From contig OX463818.1 in the NCBI GenBank assembly GCA_949825045.1, forward strand, positions 24,196,906-24,260,905: a stretch of DNA of 64,000 nt. Direction: 5' to 3'. Positions 1 to 10,630 of the stretch are shown here, one piece after another. The notes beneath the pieces are model-generated. The model did no database searches, was not told the DNA's origin, and saw nothing but the letters and a program-made list of their open reading frames with translations. This DNA is from Argyresthia goedartella. Its lineage: Eukaryota > Arthropoda > Insecta > Lepidoptera > Argyresthiidae. Every line of letters begins with the position of its first letter. The stretch's first letter is position 1. Position numbers and translations under genes: made by a program.

Positions 1-106
1 GCCTGTACTGTATACAATGCACTTGTATACAGTACACTTTTGTCCACTTTTCCGCAATTCGACGTCTTAAATTTGCGCCTATTTTGCGTGACGTGGGTTG
101 GGGGCA

Positions 107-790
107 CTACTCCTGCCAACCCAGCTCCTGTAGGAAGCCTAGCAGACCCTTAATGTTGCCGACGACTTCCTGGAGCGACCTCGGCGTCCCAAGGTGTGTT
201 GCCCGGTAGATGGCCACGCCGGAACATTCCAGCAGGACGTGGGTGGCTGCCCCCTCGACCTCCATGCAGGCTCTGCACAGGGGGCTGTCGTGACACCTAG
301 AGTGTGTAAGTGTTTATTTAGCAAAGCGTGTCCAGTTATCGCTCCGGTTACCAAGCGAAGCTGTGGCCTCTTGAGCTTCAGAAGCTTACGCGATAATTCG
401 GGTCTGATCATCGGGAGGGCCTGTCTGGCTTGCTTGCAGGTATCCAAGGTTGACTAATAAAGTTGGTGAGTTACCTTTGTGTGTTGTCGTAGGGTTTTCC
501 TCAACCAGCTGAATGGCAATGGTATAATGGGTTCTGGTCCCTCCACCGTCTGTTCCGAACCCAACCTTGCCAGTGCGTCGGCTGCGTCGTTGCCGTGTGA
601 GCCACTTTGTCCCTTTATCCACTGCAGGGTAACAATACTGTGGTTACATACCTCTGACAGGGCTTGGTGACACTCGTATATAAGCCCAGAACTGATGGTG
701 TTGCTTTGTAGGGCTTGCAGAACTGTTTTGCTGCCGGATAGTATGCGGATAGGGATCAAGTTTATCTTATTCCAAAAACTGTTTTCCATT
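107..790 (-). mobile_element. R1/I-type LINE, 3' fragment (RNase H and C-terminal tail)
   Basis: Minus-strand translation shows an RNase H-like stretch (IKGQSGSHGNDAADALAR) followed by a C-terminal tail with the pattern ITGHALLNKHLHTLG and a Cys/His cluster (LCRACMEVE...H...C). Both are typical of I/R1-group non-LTR retrotransposons with an RNase H domain. The reading frame shifts between about 450 and 390, and the copy is 5'-truncated near 790, so it is dead. It ends with GWQE and a stop at 107. A related but distinct copy lies at 62.1-64 kb. The truncation point abuts the acceptor of the host exon at 795. Confidence 0.75.
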
Positions 791-794
791 GCAG

Positions 795-964
795 AGGTCG
801 TACAAATACAAATATAATGAACGAGCGCGGGAGCCTCAAGATGTATCAGAGCGGAGAGTCGCTCATGCGCATGTCGCCCCCTAGCCTGGTGTCGTCCATG
901 CACATGGACAACTCTGGCAGCTTCCATCCTGTACCGGAACCAGCCTCTGTCACCAAGGACAATG
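795..964 (+). CDS. Host gene, first exon in window (internal exon A)
   Basis: Exon of the large + strand host gene, between a TTTTCCATTGCAG acceptor and a GTATGT donor. It codes for 56 full codons including NERGSLKMYQSGESLMRMSP and DNSGSFHPVPEP, and ends with one base (G) of a split codon. The exon at 3474 supplies exactly the two bases (GA) needed to complete a Gly codon, which is strong support for the join. Rich in Ser, Pro and Met; no known fold. The frame is open upstream of the ATG at 817, so that ATG is probably not the initiator and the real 5' end lies outside the window. The acceptor lies a few bases from a LINE truncation point, so part of the polypyrimidine tract may derive from the LINE. 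Confidence 0.75.
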
Positions 965-977
965 GTATGTTTATAGA

Positions 978-1136
978 GCCTGCTGACAGGATTTTTAATT
1001 TGAGGCCAGAAATGTAAACAAACAACTGTCATTTTCAAAAAGTATAATATGAATGTCAAAGTCAACGGTTTTGTTCTAGAAAATGACAGTTGTTTGTTTA
1101 CATCTGTGGCCTCAAATAAAAAATCGCAGTATAGGC
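978..1136. repeat. Snap-back MITE-like element
   Basis: Two arms of about 55-60 bp are inverted copies: TTTGAGGCCAGAAATGTAAA on the left pairs with TTTACATCTGTGGCCTCAAA on the right, around a roughly 40-bp unpaired centre. Size and structure fit a non-autonomous terminal-inverted-repeat element in the intron after exon A. No coding capacity. Confidence 0.6.
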
Positions 1137-1308
1137 TGTTCAGAAAATTTTTAGCCACAGAGTAAATATTACCTCTTTTTTCCTGAAACTATTTTGAATG
1201 CAAACCTCCTTTCAATAATACCTCCTTGGTTAAAATCATTGGCTGGCTATGAATGGATATTTTTTTAATTATTTTTAAAAAATATCTGTCGTTCTTTTGT
1301 TTGCTACA

Positions 1309-2785
1309 ATGGACATCTCGCGGGAAGCTTTTCGTGCTATGATTTTCTATCATTATAAGCGCGGGTTGACCTTTAAGAAATCCCACGAAAAAATACAAGC
1401 TGCCTTTGGGGAGTCTGCCCCTGGGTTAGCAACAGTCGTTTATTGGTTTTGTGAATTCAAACGTGGTCGAGAGAACCCTAAACGATGACCCCCGACCCGG
1501 CCGACCAACAACTGCAGTAACTCATGAAAAAGTCATCAGGGTGTAGTGTAGTGTAGTGGCTATTGCGGGAAAATACAAATATTACACATGGTTAGATTCA
1601 GGATGAATTGAAGATTGGATCACAGGCAGTTCCCACTATCCTTCATGAACACCATGTCAGGAAGGTTGCTTCGCGGTGGATACCTCATTCTCTCACAGAA
1701 GAGCAAAAATACCGTCGTGTTGATTGGTGCAAATTTACGCTGAAAAAGTTCGAAGGAGGAACTTCACAAAACGTATCCTACATCATGACAACTGATGAAT
1801 CTCGGATTTATAGTTACGATCCTCTTACAAAGCAGCAATCCACGCAATGGGTGTTTGAAGAGGACCAGTTGCCCACAAAACTTGCTCGCGGTCGGAGCGT
1901 TAATAAATTAAAACGGTCAAGTGCGAGTCGAACTCGCGCATGAAGGGTTCCGTACCACTGTACAATGGTAGGGATGGTGTGGAGTAAATAGTTTGGATTT
2001 TACATAGCAAAATGTTGTTTACAAAGTTATTGGTGCGGCTACTTTCACACTCCATGCACGTAACCAGGTGCACTCATAAGTTTATATGAGGTATTGAAAT
2101 AACGTTTGTATGGGAGCCCCCTTAAATATTTATTTTATTCTGTTTTTAGTTTTTGTTGTTAAAGCGGCAACAGAACTACATCATCTGTGAAATTTTCAAC
2201 TGTCTTACTATCACGGTTCATGAGATACAGCCTGGTGACAGACAGACAGACAGACGGACGGACAGCGGAGGCTTAGTAAAAGAGTCCCGTTTGACACCCT
2301 TCAGGTACGGAACCTAAAAGATGATTGCCGTTTTTTTTTTTGACGTAGTGTACCAGTAACAGTAATCCCGCTAGAAGATGGCAGAACAGTTACTGGTGAA
2401 TAGTCCGAAGTTTGTCTACCTCAAGCTTTTGGGGAGTTGAGTAGTGAGCGGCCAAGGAGCGGCGTCCGTGGCATTCTTTTTAACCAAGATAATGCGCCCG
2501 CTCACACAGCTGCTAGAACCATCGACTATTTGTCAACTTCGGGGGCACAAATGTTAACCCATCCTCCGTACAGCCCAGATTTAGCTCCGCGCGTTTTTTT
2601 TAATTTCTTACATTAAAAAAAATGCTTCGAGGACAAAAAATTAACACCGCAAAGGACGCCGTCGAAAAATTTTGTCGGTTATTTTTTGACCTCTAGCAAG
2701 ATACGTTTTTCAAATGTTTTGAGGACTGTTTTACTCGAATACATAAGTTCTTAGGGGCTGGAGGGGAATTTTTTGAAAAACTGTA
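1309..2785 (+). mobile_element. Mariner-family transposase pseudogene, split by a dispersed repeat
   Basis: Frames read MDISREAFRAMIFYHYKRG, then WIPHSLTEEQKYRRVDWCKF, IMTTDESRIYSYDPLTKQQS (first catalytic Asp), QDNAPAHTAARTIDYL (second Asp) and HPPYSPDLAP. These are the N-terminal helix-turn-helix and DD34D-type catalytic blocks of mariner transposases. The third catalytic position (normally PxDFFLF) reads RVFFNF, so it is lost. There are several stops and frameshifts, and positions 1911-2318 are a separate inserted repeat. I found no matching terminal inverted repeats. Old and inactive. Confidence 0.85.
1911..2318 (+). repeat. Dispersed 'GGTTCCGTACC' repeat, copy 1
   Basis: Starts ACGGTCAAGTGCGAGTCG and ends GGTACGGAACC, with conserved internal blocks ATTGGTGCGGCTACTTTCAC and a GACAGACAGACAGACGGACG tract. 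The same sequence occurs at 21351, 60951 (+) and 55551, 43385 (-). Its head resembles tRNA A/B boxes, so it could be a SINE, but I cannot prove this. It interrupts the mariner pseudogene between the codons for GRSVNK and KMIAVFF, so it is younger than that element. Confidence 0.8.
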
Positions 2786-2833
2786 AATAAACTTTTTTGA
2801 TATTCCAACAATTTGTTATTTCACATTAGTACC

Positions 2834-2905
2834 TTATTTTATTTATAGGGGCTAGTATAAAACCTTGCGGAACCCCCGATAAGATACCGAAGATGTAATA
2901 CTGTG
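2834..2905 (-). mobile_element. Possible LINE reverse-transcriptase scrap
   Basis: Minus-strand translation gives ILSGVPQGFILAP, which matches the conserved GVPQGSILGP block of LINE reverse transcriptases seen intact elsewhere in this window (around 23.2 kb and 45.5 kb). Flanking sequence is not recognisable, so only this motif supports the call. Confidence 0.35.
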
Positions 2906-2910
2906 AGTGT

Positions 2911-2986
2911 AGCCTCCTAGCCGCGTGTTCTTCATACGTGGATAACTCTGGCAGCTTCCACCCTGTGCCAGAACCAGTTTCTGTGC
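2911..2986 (+). pseudogene. Degraded partial duplicate of host exon A
   Basis: About 75 bp align with positions 872-950 of exon A. The block encoding DNSGSFHPVPEP is retained with third-position changes (GAC to GAT, CAT to CAC, GTA to GTG, CCG to CCA). Upstream of it two bases are missing relative to exon A, which breaks the frame, and there is no clean acceptor or donor. It lies in the intron between exons A and B and is best read as a non-functional exon fragment duplication. Confidence 0.6.
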
Positions 2987-3049
2987 CTTCTTCATTTTCT
3001 GCAGCATTGGACAAAACCCTCTCGAATCAACCTCCGATTCGAGCGATCT

Positions 3050-3190
3050 GCGGTCATTCAGGTCCTCTGCTCCCATATTTGTATTTCGGTGGACATCTGT
3101 TATTGACCTGCTTCATTGTACAAATATTTATTGTTAAATTTTGACTGTAATGTGCTGCTGATATCCCTAATAAAATAAATAAATAAATAG
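3050..3190 (+). repeat. LINE-like 3' end with (AAAT)n tail
   Basis: The sequence ends CCCTAATAAAATAAATAAAT, a polyadenylation-like signal running into a short AAAT microsatellite, as at 3' ends of non-LTR elements. No coding sequence remains, so the family cannot be given. A poly-C run follows at about 3272. Confidence 0.4.
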
Positions 3191-3473
3191 AGTCATACCA
3201 GCTGTCATCGGACTCTCGTGCCTCAGGGCTCTTGTAGTGTCGTGCGGATTACATCATGTACGCGGGGTCGACCCCCCCCCCCCCGTGAGGGTGCTGTCCA
3301 GCTTGCGTATGCCACGCGTTACAATAAATACTTGTATCAAGATGACACTTGCGGGTGTTACGCATGCGGGCCAATCCCGCTCGCGTCATGAAACAGGCAC
3401 GACACTAAAAGGGCCCTAAATGACACTAAAGTGTGACACTTAGATATGTTATGTTATCTTTTGTTGTTGCCAG

Positions 3474-4462
3474 GAAAACAGCCAGCAGGTCGCGAGAGTA
3501 TCGACCCCTTGCTGACTAGCATGACGCTTTCCATCCTGGACGACAAGGATATGAGCACGAGCTTCCTATCACAAACCACCTACCCCGACAACGATAGCCT
3601 CATCGACTCCCTCCCACCCAGCTTAGTCAGCTCAGTCAACTCTTCCTACATCGTACCCAATACGAAGCAAAGATCAGACAGCCAGGCAGAATCAAACATA
3701 TTTAGTTCAGCCACATTCACGAATCTAGAACAATCCGGTAAACTTCTAAACAGACCTAGGCGCCAAATGTACAATAGCTTCAAACGCGACTCAGGGATCA
3801 GGAATTCCGAGAGCTACACAAAATCTCGCGAAGAGGCATGCCAAATCAATGCCCTGAAGAAAGATTCATCTCTAAACAGAATTGGATCAGACATGTCCGA
3901 AACGATCACCCTACATTACGCGAACAATAAGTTCAAGAGAGAAAAAGATGCCGAAAAGGAAAACCATAACTCAACTTTCGAGAAAGACGACGCGTTTTAT
4001 AAAGAAATGGGTATACAGAATGCTGTTGACATAGGAAAGAATAGTATGAATATTACTCTAGAGAAGCAAGAGTTGAACGAAATCATACAAGCTCGACAGA
4101 AGCTCTCTCTAGCTAGAAGGGCACTTCCTGATGATAAAACTACTTTACCAAATCAAGTTGAGGCTTCTCCCATAAAAACAATACAATTGCCTAATCAGAC
4201 AATCACAGTACCACGTCAAAGTATGGAGAACGCCTCAGAATTACTAGCTAGAAGAAGAGGTGTGAATTCTAATGGATTTACAACAGAGGAAGCTCCAGTA
4301 AGAAAAACGCCCGAAAGGAATCTTACGTTCAAAAAGCCTTCGCCTAAAGCGGTCAATATGGAGACGACGGTTGTGTATATGAAGCAAGATGAAAATAATG
4401 TGATTGATATTAATGCGGCGACAATGAACCTTATTGATACAGAGAGGACGTTGCAACAAGAG
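3474..4462 (+). CDS. Host gene, exon B (large exon)
   Basis: The largest exon (989 bp), between a TTGTTGTTGCCAG acceptor and a GTAAGT donor. It completes the split Gly from exon A and then encodes 329 codons. The start contains SIDPLLTSMTLSILDDKD and LIDSLPPSLVSSVNSSYIVP; the PPSLVSS motif also occurs in exon A, suggesting an internal repeat in the protein. The middle is charged (REKDAEKENHNSTFEKDD), and there are two Arg-rich stretches, KLSLARRALP and ELLARRRG. No enzyme domain, signal peptide or membrane segment is visible; the sequence looks largely disordered with short helices. It ends in phase 0. Probably an intracellular scaffold or cytoskeletal protein; I do not recognise the family with confidence. 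Confidence 0.93.
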
Positions 4463-4802
4463 GTAAGTCCACTTCTTCTTTCTGGTTCGTAATCTATCGT
4501 CTATCTCCATAGATACAGCGATGGACTAGCCCCATGTCACGCATAATGGATTATTGAATAGCTGGCCAAACGTGGGCACAACTGTGCCGCTACCACCCCA
4601 TATGGAATAAATAAAGTAATCAAAAACACAAAAAAACATGTGGTAGACTAAAAAGCACCTAAGAAGCAGATATGGCAATAACGATTTATTGAGATTCCAT
4701 AAAATTATTATAGTAATGTGTTAAATTAAAATAAATTTAAATGCAAGCGGAACCTACACTAAAGTATATAAATGTTATTGATCCCTCCTGCATTTTAATT
4801 TG

Positions 4803-5612
4803 ATTGAACACAGATCTTAATAAAATAATCGATTGTTATTTCATCGTAATCGATTAGAAACGAACATGTTTCTAGTTTTAACTTTAACAACGTTATATGA
4901 AATGTATTAACTTTCGTGAAAATGTATTAAGTTTTGTTTTCGTTGTTCGATTACTGTAAAAGTGCGAAACTATAATTCAAAACATAGTTATTTCATTATT
5001 TTTAGAAGCATTTTATTTCAATTTTCCTCATAGTCGGTGTGATAATCAGAGAGCGCCATGAATCCAGAGTGAAGCGAAGGATCTCAGGATTCTAAGTTAG
5101 AATCCTGAGCGTAACGAAGGATTCAAGTCACGCCCATGACGAAAATAATTTTGCTCCTAAGTGACACATACAACTTTTCACACCGACTATGAGGTAAATT
5201 TAAATAAAATACTCTAAAAATAATGAAATAACTATCTATACTTTGCATTATACTCTCACCACTTTGACAGTAATCGAACAACGTTTTTTTTTTATAATGG
5301 CGTATTGTGAAGGATTGCGGAAAGGTCACCACAGATAAAATATTCCTGTGCTACTTTTACCAAAGTGTAAAAATAATCGAATCGAATATTACAATAGTAT
5401 CGGATATCAATATTCATTAGATCACAATAACAGTCATCGATAGTTTTGATTTCAGTAAAAAGTATAATTTATTGTGTCATTTTTTTTAAATATTACGTTT
5501 TTTTTTAATTTTCATATAACGTTGTTAAAGTTAAAACTCGAAACTTGTTTGTTTTTAATCGACCACGATGAAATTACCATCGATTATTTTATTAAGATCT
5601 GTGTTCAATTGG
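4803..5612. repeat. Large imperfect fold-back element
   Basis: The left end (GAACACAGATCTTAATAAAA) is the reverse complement of the right end near 5585-5610, and internal blocks are inverted copies too: for example TTTCCTCATAGTCGGTGTGA near 5025 against TTTTCACACCGACTATGAGG near 5176. Arms are roughly 250-350 bp and diverged. The right-hand part recurs in direct orientation at 10.5-11.1 kb. It fits a non-autonomous fold-back DNA element in the intron between exons B and C. No ORF of substance. Confidence 0.6.
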
Positions 5613-5639
5613 CACATTGCGTAAATGCAACATGCCTAT

Positions 5640-5820
5640 GTCTAAATTAAAAAAGTAGTTTAACAGAAAAGTAGCATTTTGCTCCCTCTAGTCGTGGAGC
5701 AAAAAATTATTTTCGTCATGAGCGTTAACGCTTGAATCCTTCGTTACGCTCAGGATTCAATATACCGCCCTCGCTATAAATACATCATTTTGATCCCTTG
5801 AGACACAAATAACTATTACT
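5640..5820. repeat. Repeat block shared with 10.4 and 11.1 kb
   Basis: Contains ATTTTGCTCCCTCTAGTCGT followed by GGAGCAAAA, and further on TACCGCCCTCGCTATAAATA. The first block recurs near 11.1 kb and the second, inverted, near 10.43-10.49 kb. It appears to be an outer segment of the fold-back family at 4803-5612. Confidence 0.45.
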
Positions 5821-6539
5821 TGTCCTTCTTATTTATACATTGGCAATGCCTAATTTACTAACGCAGCCACGAATTTTACATCTTAGCACCATTTTACGTT
5901 TTAAAGCTTCAACACAAGGTCCTCAAAAAATATAATTCAAGCTTCCATAGACAGATATACAACCAAGATTCAGATATACAACCATTAAACTTTAAATGCA
6001 GACAAATATAATTCTGTTCCGTTCTAAAAAAATAAATCAATGAAATAAGTTTGTTTTATTAATTGTATGTTTTAATTAATTTTATGTTGCTGCGCGAGAC
6101 GATAGCGACCGGCCATTTGCACCAATCAGAGAGCGCCATTCGATTGATGTACCGACGAGATGGTCATGTGTATTTGTTTATGGTCGTTCGTGCGTTCGTA
6201 TTGCAATTGTTTCATCTATAATTAAAATAAAGTATGCCAATAAGGTAACATAACATAACTAACTTTTCGAGATTTTAGCTTTCAAAGTTTTATAATTTTA
6301 ACATAGATACTGCGGCACGAATTTGATAATAAGATGCATACTGTTACATAAAAAAAAAATATCAGCATTCCAATGGCTTTATTCTTTTTCCGAGCAAACG
6401 TTTACTTTCGAGATTTAAGCTTTCAAAGTTATATAAATTTTAACATATTTGACGTGTTTGACACTATAGGAGTGCGTTCAAAAACATATCCATGACTCTA
6501 TCATTTGACTGATTTTGAAAAGATCTGTTTTCTTCCCAG

Positions 6540-6654
6540 GAATGGGGCTCGCAAGAGCGCGCCATGGTCGGCTCGTGCGAGAGCACCGACACCGGCACAT
6601 TCAGTTCCAGCAGCCCGCCCGAATCTGTTCCCGACTCGACCGGTAGTTCTACGC
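6540..6654 (+). CDS. Host gene, exon C
   Basis: A TTTTCTTCCCAG acceptor and GTGAGT donor bound 115 bp that continue exon B in phase 0. It encodes EWGSQERAMVGSCESTDTGT and a Ser/Pro-rich run (FSSSSPPESVPDSTGSS). It ends one base into an Arg codon, which the next exon completes. GC-rich codon use contrasts with the AT-rich intron around it. Low-complexity, probably unstructured. Confidence 0.85.
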
Positions 6655-6866
6655 GTGAGTCCAAATTTGCTCTAGGTGCCCGCTTTCTTCTTTCTTTATT
6701 TTTTCTTTCGTCTTCCTTTCTTTCTTTGTTATGTGTGTCATGCGTGTTTGCCATTTTAAATTCATAAAAACATTTATTTATTGATTTGTTTTTCCATAAA
6801 TACCTATCATTACAGGTTGAACCTAATGCGGTAGGTATATTAATTTAGCTTAACTAGTTTTATTCA

Positions 6867-6960
6867 TCACTAGCTGCCCGTGGCGCGGCTTCGCAACGCT
6901 TTTTTCGTATTCTCATAGTACCCCGTCAAAAAACTATTCGTTTATCATTTCAGAGGCACT
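6867..6960. repeat. Dispersed repeat edge (CTAGCTGCCCGTGG)
   Basis: CTAGCTGCCCGTGGCGCGGC resembles the 'CTAGCT..CCCGCGGCTTCGC' end of a repeat I recall as common in Lepidoptera. A probable matching other end is seen at 60.6-60.75 kb. The stretch from 6960 to 7440 holds no recognisable gene; the 98-codon frame at 6998 has no neighbours or splice context to support it. Confidence 0.35.
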
Positions 6961-7522
6961 TTCATAGGTTTCTGAAATCCATCTCGACATTGTCGCGTTG
7001 TTGAGCATAATACGCATCAGACCTCAGATTAACGAAACTCTTTGTTTACAAACACTATGCATCGCACTGTCAAACATGAGTTGCGCTACCAACAAACAGG
7101 TTGAATATAGTAAATTAATTAATCAACTACAAAGGAGTTTGAGTGCTAATGTGAGCAGCGCTTTTGCATATGCCAAATATGCATCCGACCGACACCTTGC
7201 TGTTCCGGTATACTGTCAATCTGACCGACCTGATGTGAAGATACGAGCCGACAAGTGTGGACGGCGCCATACAATAACCGCCATACAACAATAGTATGCC
7301 AACATTATATCCGATCCAACAGTAATGTTGGCCAAATGTCCGTAAATGTGTTGTAACCGACAGTTTTATCTGGTCGCCTCAATGTGAACTGGGCTATTGT
7401 ATTAAAACTGTCGGCCCGACATAATGTGAACGGAATACTGGTACAACTAAAGGTGCATTTACACGATCAGTTCTATCCAATCCGCCAGCAAGCCGACGCA
7501 TGGTGTAAACAATGCGAAGAGG

Positions 7523-8467
7523 GAGACCGCGTTCAGGAACGAAGCAAATCAATTTAGATGGAGATAGCTTACCAGAAGTGCCGGAAGTAGGAGGGAGACC
7601 GCGTTCAGTAACGAAGCAAATCAATTTAGATGGAGATAGCTTACCAGAAGTGCCGGAAGTAGGAGGGAGACCGCGTTCAGGAACGAAGCAAATCAATTTA
7701 GATGGAGATAGCTTACCAGAAGTCCGGAAGTAGGAGGGAGACCGCGTTCAGGAACGAAGCAAATCAATTTAGATGGAGATAGCTTACCAGAAGTGCCGGA
7801 AGTAGGAGGGTGACCGCGTTCAGGAATGAAGCAAATCAATTTAGATGGAGATAGCTTACCAGAAGTCCGGAAGTAGGAGGGAGACCGCGTTCAGGAACGA
7901 AGCAAATCAATTTAGATGGAGATAGCTTACCAGAAGTCCGGAAGTAGGAGGGAGACCGCGTTCAGGAACGAAGCAAATCAATTTAGATGGAGATAGCTTA
8001 CCAGAAGTCCGGAAGTAGGAGGGAGACCGCGTTCAGGAACGAAGCAAATCAATTTAGATGGAGATAGCTTACCAGAAGTCCGGAAGTAGGAGGGAGACCG
8101 CGTTCAGGAACGAAGCAAATCAATTTAGATGGAGATAGCTTACCAGAAGTCCGGAAGTAGGAGGGAGACCGCGTTCAGGAACGAAGCAAATCAATTTAGA
8201 TGGAGATAGCTTACCAGAAGTCCGGAAGTAGGAGGGAGACCGCGTTCAGGAACGAAGCAAATCATTTTAGATGGAGATAGCTTACCAGAAGTCCGGAAGT
8301 AGGAGGGAGACCGCGTTCAGGAACGAAGCAAATCAATTTAGATGGAGATAGCTTACCAGAAGTCCGGAAGTAGGAGGGAGACCGCGTTCAGGAACGAAGC
8401 AAATCAATTTAGATGGAGATAGCTTACCAGAAGTCCGGAAGTAGGAGGGAGACCGCGTTCAGGAACG
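7523..8467 (+). repeat. Minisatellite, 71/72-bp unit, about 13 copies
   Basis: Thirteen full units and a partial one, each beginning GAGACCGCGTTCAG. Starts fall at 7523, 7595, 7667, 7738, 7810, 7881, 7952 and then every 71 bp to 8449. Units of 72 bp contain AGTGCCGG; 71-bp units lack the G (AGTCCGG). Copies are almost identical, so the array has been homogenised recently. It sits in the intron between exons C and D. The 72-bp units read as a 24-residue in-frame repeat, but the 71-bp units destroy the frame, so I do not call a protein. Confidence 0.95.
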
Positions 8468-9907
8468 GATGACAGACCGGCGCGGCGGCGGCGGCCGCAG
8501 CCAATGGATCGGCCGCGGTTCCGTTGTCAAGAATAGTGTAAATATCCATCCGGCTGCCGTTGCTGCTGCCTTTCCTAGGTAGAACTTTTGTGTGTTGGAC
8601 TTAACTTTGGACTGTTGTTATATCCATACGCACTGTAGAAACAACTTGTCACTGATGCAGTGTTATTATTGATACGGCAATTGGGCATCCTAACTTTCTG
8701 GACAGGAACGGAAATCTCAAAACCATTGCGAGAAATATGTCTTCTGTACAATATCTATTTATCAGTTTAACAAATATGCATATATATTTAAGATATTTTA
8801 ATAAAACGTAATTTGACCTTTTAAGACATCTTCATATGATGTATGAAAAAATGCCTTTACTTGCCCGTCTCACCTACAAAAAAAAAATAAAGAAAGAGGC
8901 TGAACTTTCCATACAAAATATTTTTCGGTTCTTAGCTGTTTCTTTGAGTTTTTCGTAATTTTATTTTTATATAAACCTCCTCTCGTCTGAGGAGAATAAA
9001 ACCAAATAAGAATTATACAAACCGATGGGGCCATTTTAGAGATTTAGTAGTACAGCGATTAATTTTAGGGTTCCGTAGAGAAACAATGAACCCTTATAGT
9101 TTCGTCAAGTCTGTCTGTCCGTCCGTCCGTATGTCACAGTAACAACTTTGACAGCAACTTTATGCAGAAACTATTAGGATTACATAGTTGAAACTTAGTA
9201 TGTAGTAAACTGCTTTACGATTTTCATACAAAATTGAAAAATTAAAATAATTAAAGGGTTTTAAATGAAATTAAAGACATACGTGGAACTGAAAACAAAA
9301 AAATATTTTTTCCATCAAAACTGTATGTGTGGGTTCCTTCCGCCTTAACCGCGTATCTGATAAATGTTGTATCGGATACGTGTATCATGATCGGCAGAAT
9401 GATCGAAGTATGGACGCATTTCGATACTTGTGACACGATACGTCTATTTGATATATGATACACCCCGATCCATCTCGAGGGGGGTTTTCCCCAATCATCA
9501 AAGGGCATACACCACCCATACAAGTTAGGACGTGCACTTTTATCTCGTGATTAACGCACAGGCACGCTCCTCCTCTCATTAATTTGTAATTCCTTGCGTA
9601 CGTAGATGTTTTTTTAATCAGGAGTTGAGCGCAAAAGTTGACCGTCTACACATGACGAAACGCATTCGCAACACGCTGACACGACAAGGTTTTTGGCATC
9701 ACTTTGGCCGAAATGGGCGTCCACACTTAGGGTACGAATGGTCGATACGATATGCCTGATTTTCAAATACAAGATGATGCAAGTGTGGACCCAGCTTGAG
9801 TGAATGGAACTCTTTGCCTCCAACTTCGCCAGCGCCACCGAGCGGGAGCTAAGGCGGACTGCCATCAAACTGATTGCATGAGTACATAACATATTTCCTC
9901 CCTTCAG
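8468..9907. other. Intron sequence without recognised genes
   Basis: A GC-rich patch of short CGG/GCC runs (8485-8530) follows the minisatellite. A repeat with TTAGGGTTCCGTAGAG and a CTGTCTGTCCGTCCGTCCG tract covers about 9068-9245; it belongs to the same broad family of 'GGTTCCGTA' repeats as 1911-2318. The remainder (9250-9907) shows only short palindromic fragments and no exon. Confidence 0.5.
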
Positions 9908-10078
9908 GCGAACACCAAGTGGCCTCCACTCCACTGGCAGCGATCAGGAAGAGCTCCCGCGCAGACCTACTTAACCTGCACCACACGATATCGCCCATCT
10001 ACGACATGGTCGACGACAAGTCGTACACGCTGACCAAGGCGACCAACTCGATAGATCGGACCTACGAGATGCAGAAAG
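9908..10078 (+). CDS. Host gene, exon D
   Basis: Acceptor TTTCCTCCCTTCAG, donor GTAATA. Two bases (GC) complete the Arg codon left by exon C, then 56 codons follow, including STPLAAIRKSSRADLLNLHH and SPIYDMVDDKSYTLTKATNS, and it ends one base into a Gly codon. Strongly biased to G/C at third positions, as expected for a conserved exon in an AT-rich intron. The IYDMVDDKSYTL stretch is the most structured-looking part of the protein. No family assigned. Confidence 0.93.
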
Positions 10079-10129
10079 GTAATACTTAATGGCTAGTATT
10101 TAATCGCTCATCAAATATACTGATTTTCA

Positions 10130-10345
10130 CAGCAAAAAAGGATCAGCAAAAAACACTTTTTATATTTTAAGTATTTTTGTTGTTCTTACATGTTCAACCT
10201 AATACGAAGGATAAAGGGGGCTTCGCTTCGCTCACCCCCTTTACCCTTCACCTAAGCTGCCGCAGTATTTTGCCCTGATATTTTCTGCAACTTTTGGTGA
10301 TAATTTACCCATTTTGGGTAGCATTTACCCATTTTGGGTAGGAAA
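10130..10345 (+). repeat. Intronic repeat family, copy 1
   Basis: Blocks TTTTTGTTGTTCTTACATGT, AAGCTGCCGCAGTATTTTGC and TTTACCCATTTTGGGTAG recur in the same order and orientation at 14.4-14.53 kb, and a diverged version lies at 14.78-14.89 kb. Here TTTACCCATTTTGGGTAG is itself doubled, and it contains the palindrome CCCATTTTGGG. Lies just downstream of exon D, as copy 2 lies just downstream of exon G. Confidence 0.7.
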
Positions 10346-10427
10346 ACATTAATTATAAGTGGGCCCCTACGCAATAGATGGTTGCGGTTTGCCAGCCGCG
10401 CCGAATAATATGTTTGAAATAGTTATT

Positions 10428-10598
10428 TGTGTCACAAGGGAGCAAAATGATGTATTTACGGCGAGGGCGGTACATTGAATCCAGAGTGAAGGGAAGAATT
10501 CTACGATAGAATCCCCATGACGAAAATAATTTTGCTCCTGAGTGACACATACAACTTTTCACACCGACTATGAGGAAAAATTAAATTAAATGCTCTAA

Positions 10599-10630
<32 letters not shown>

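Noticed and set aside
2938..3144. Frame MDNSGSFHPVPEPVSVPSS as a real exon
   Set aside because: A frameshift relative to exon A upstream, no acceptor or donor in phase, and it runs into repeat sequence.
6998..7294. 98-codon frame MLSIIRIRPQINETL
   Set aside because: No splice phase match to exons C or D and no recognisable motif; probably repeat-derived.
7512..7733. 24-residue repeat protein in the 7.5-kb minisatellite
   Set aside because: Only the 72-bp units keep the frame; 71-bp units shift it, and there is no splice or start context.
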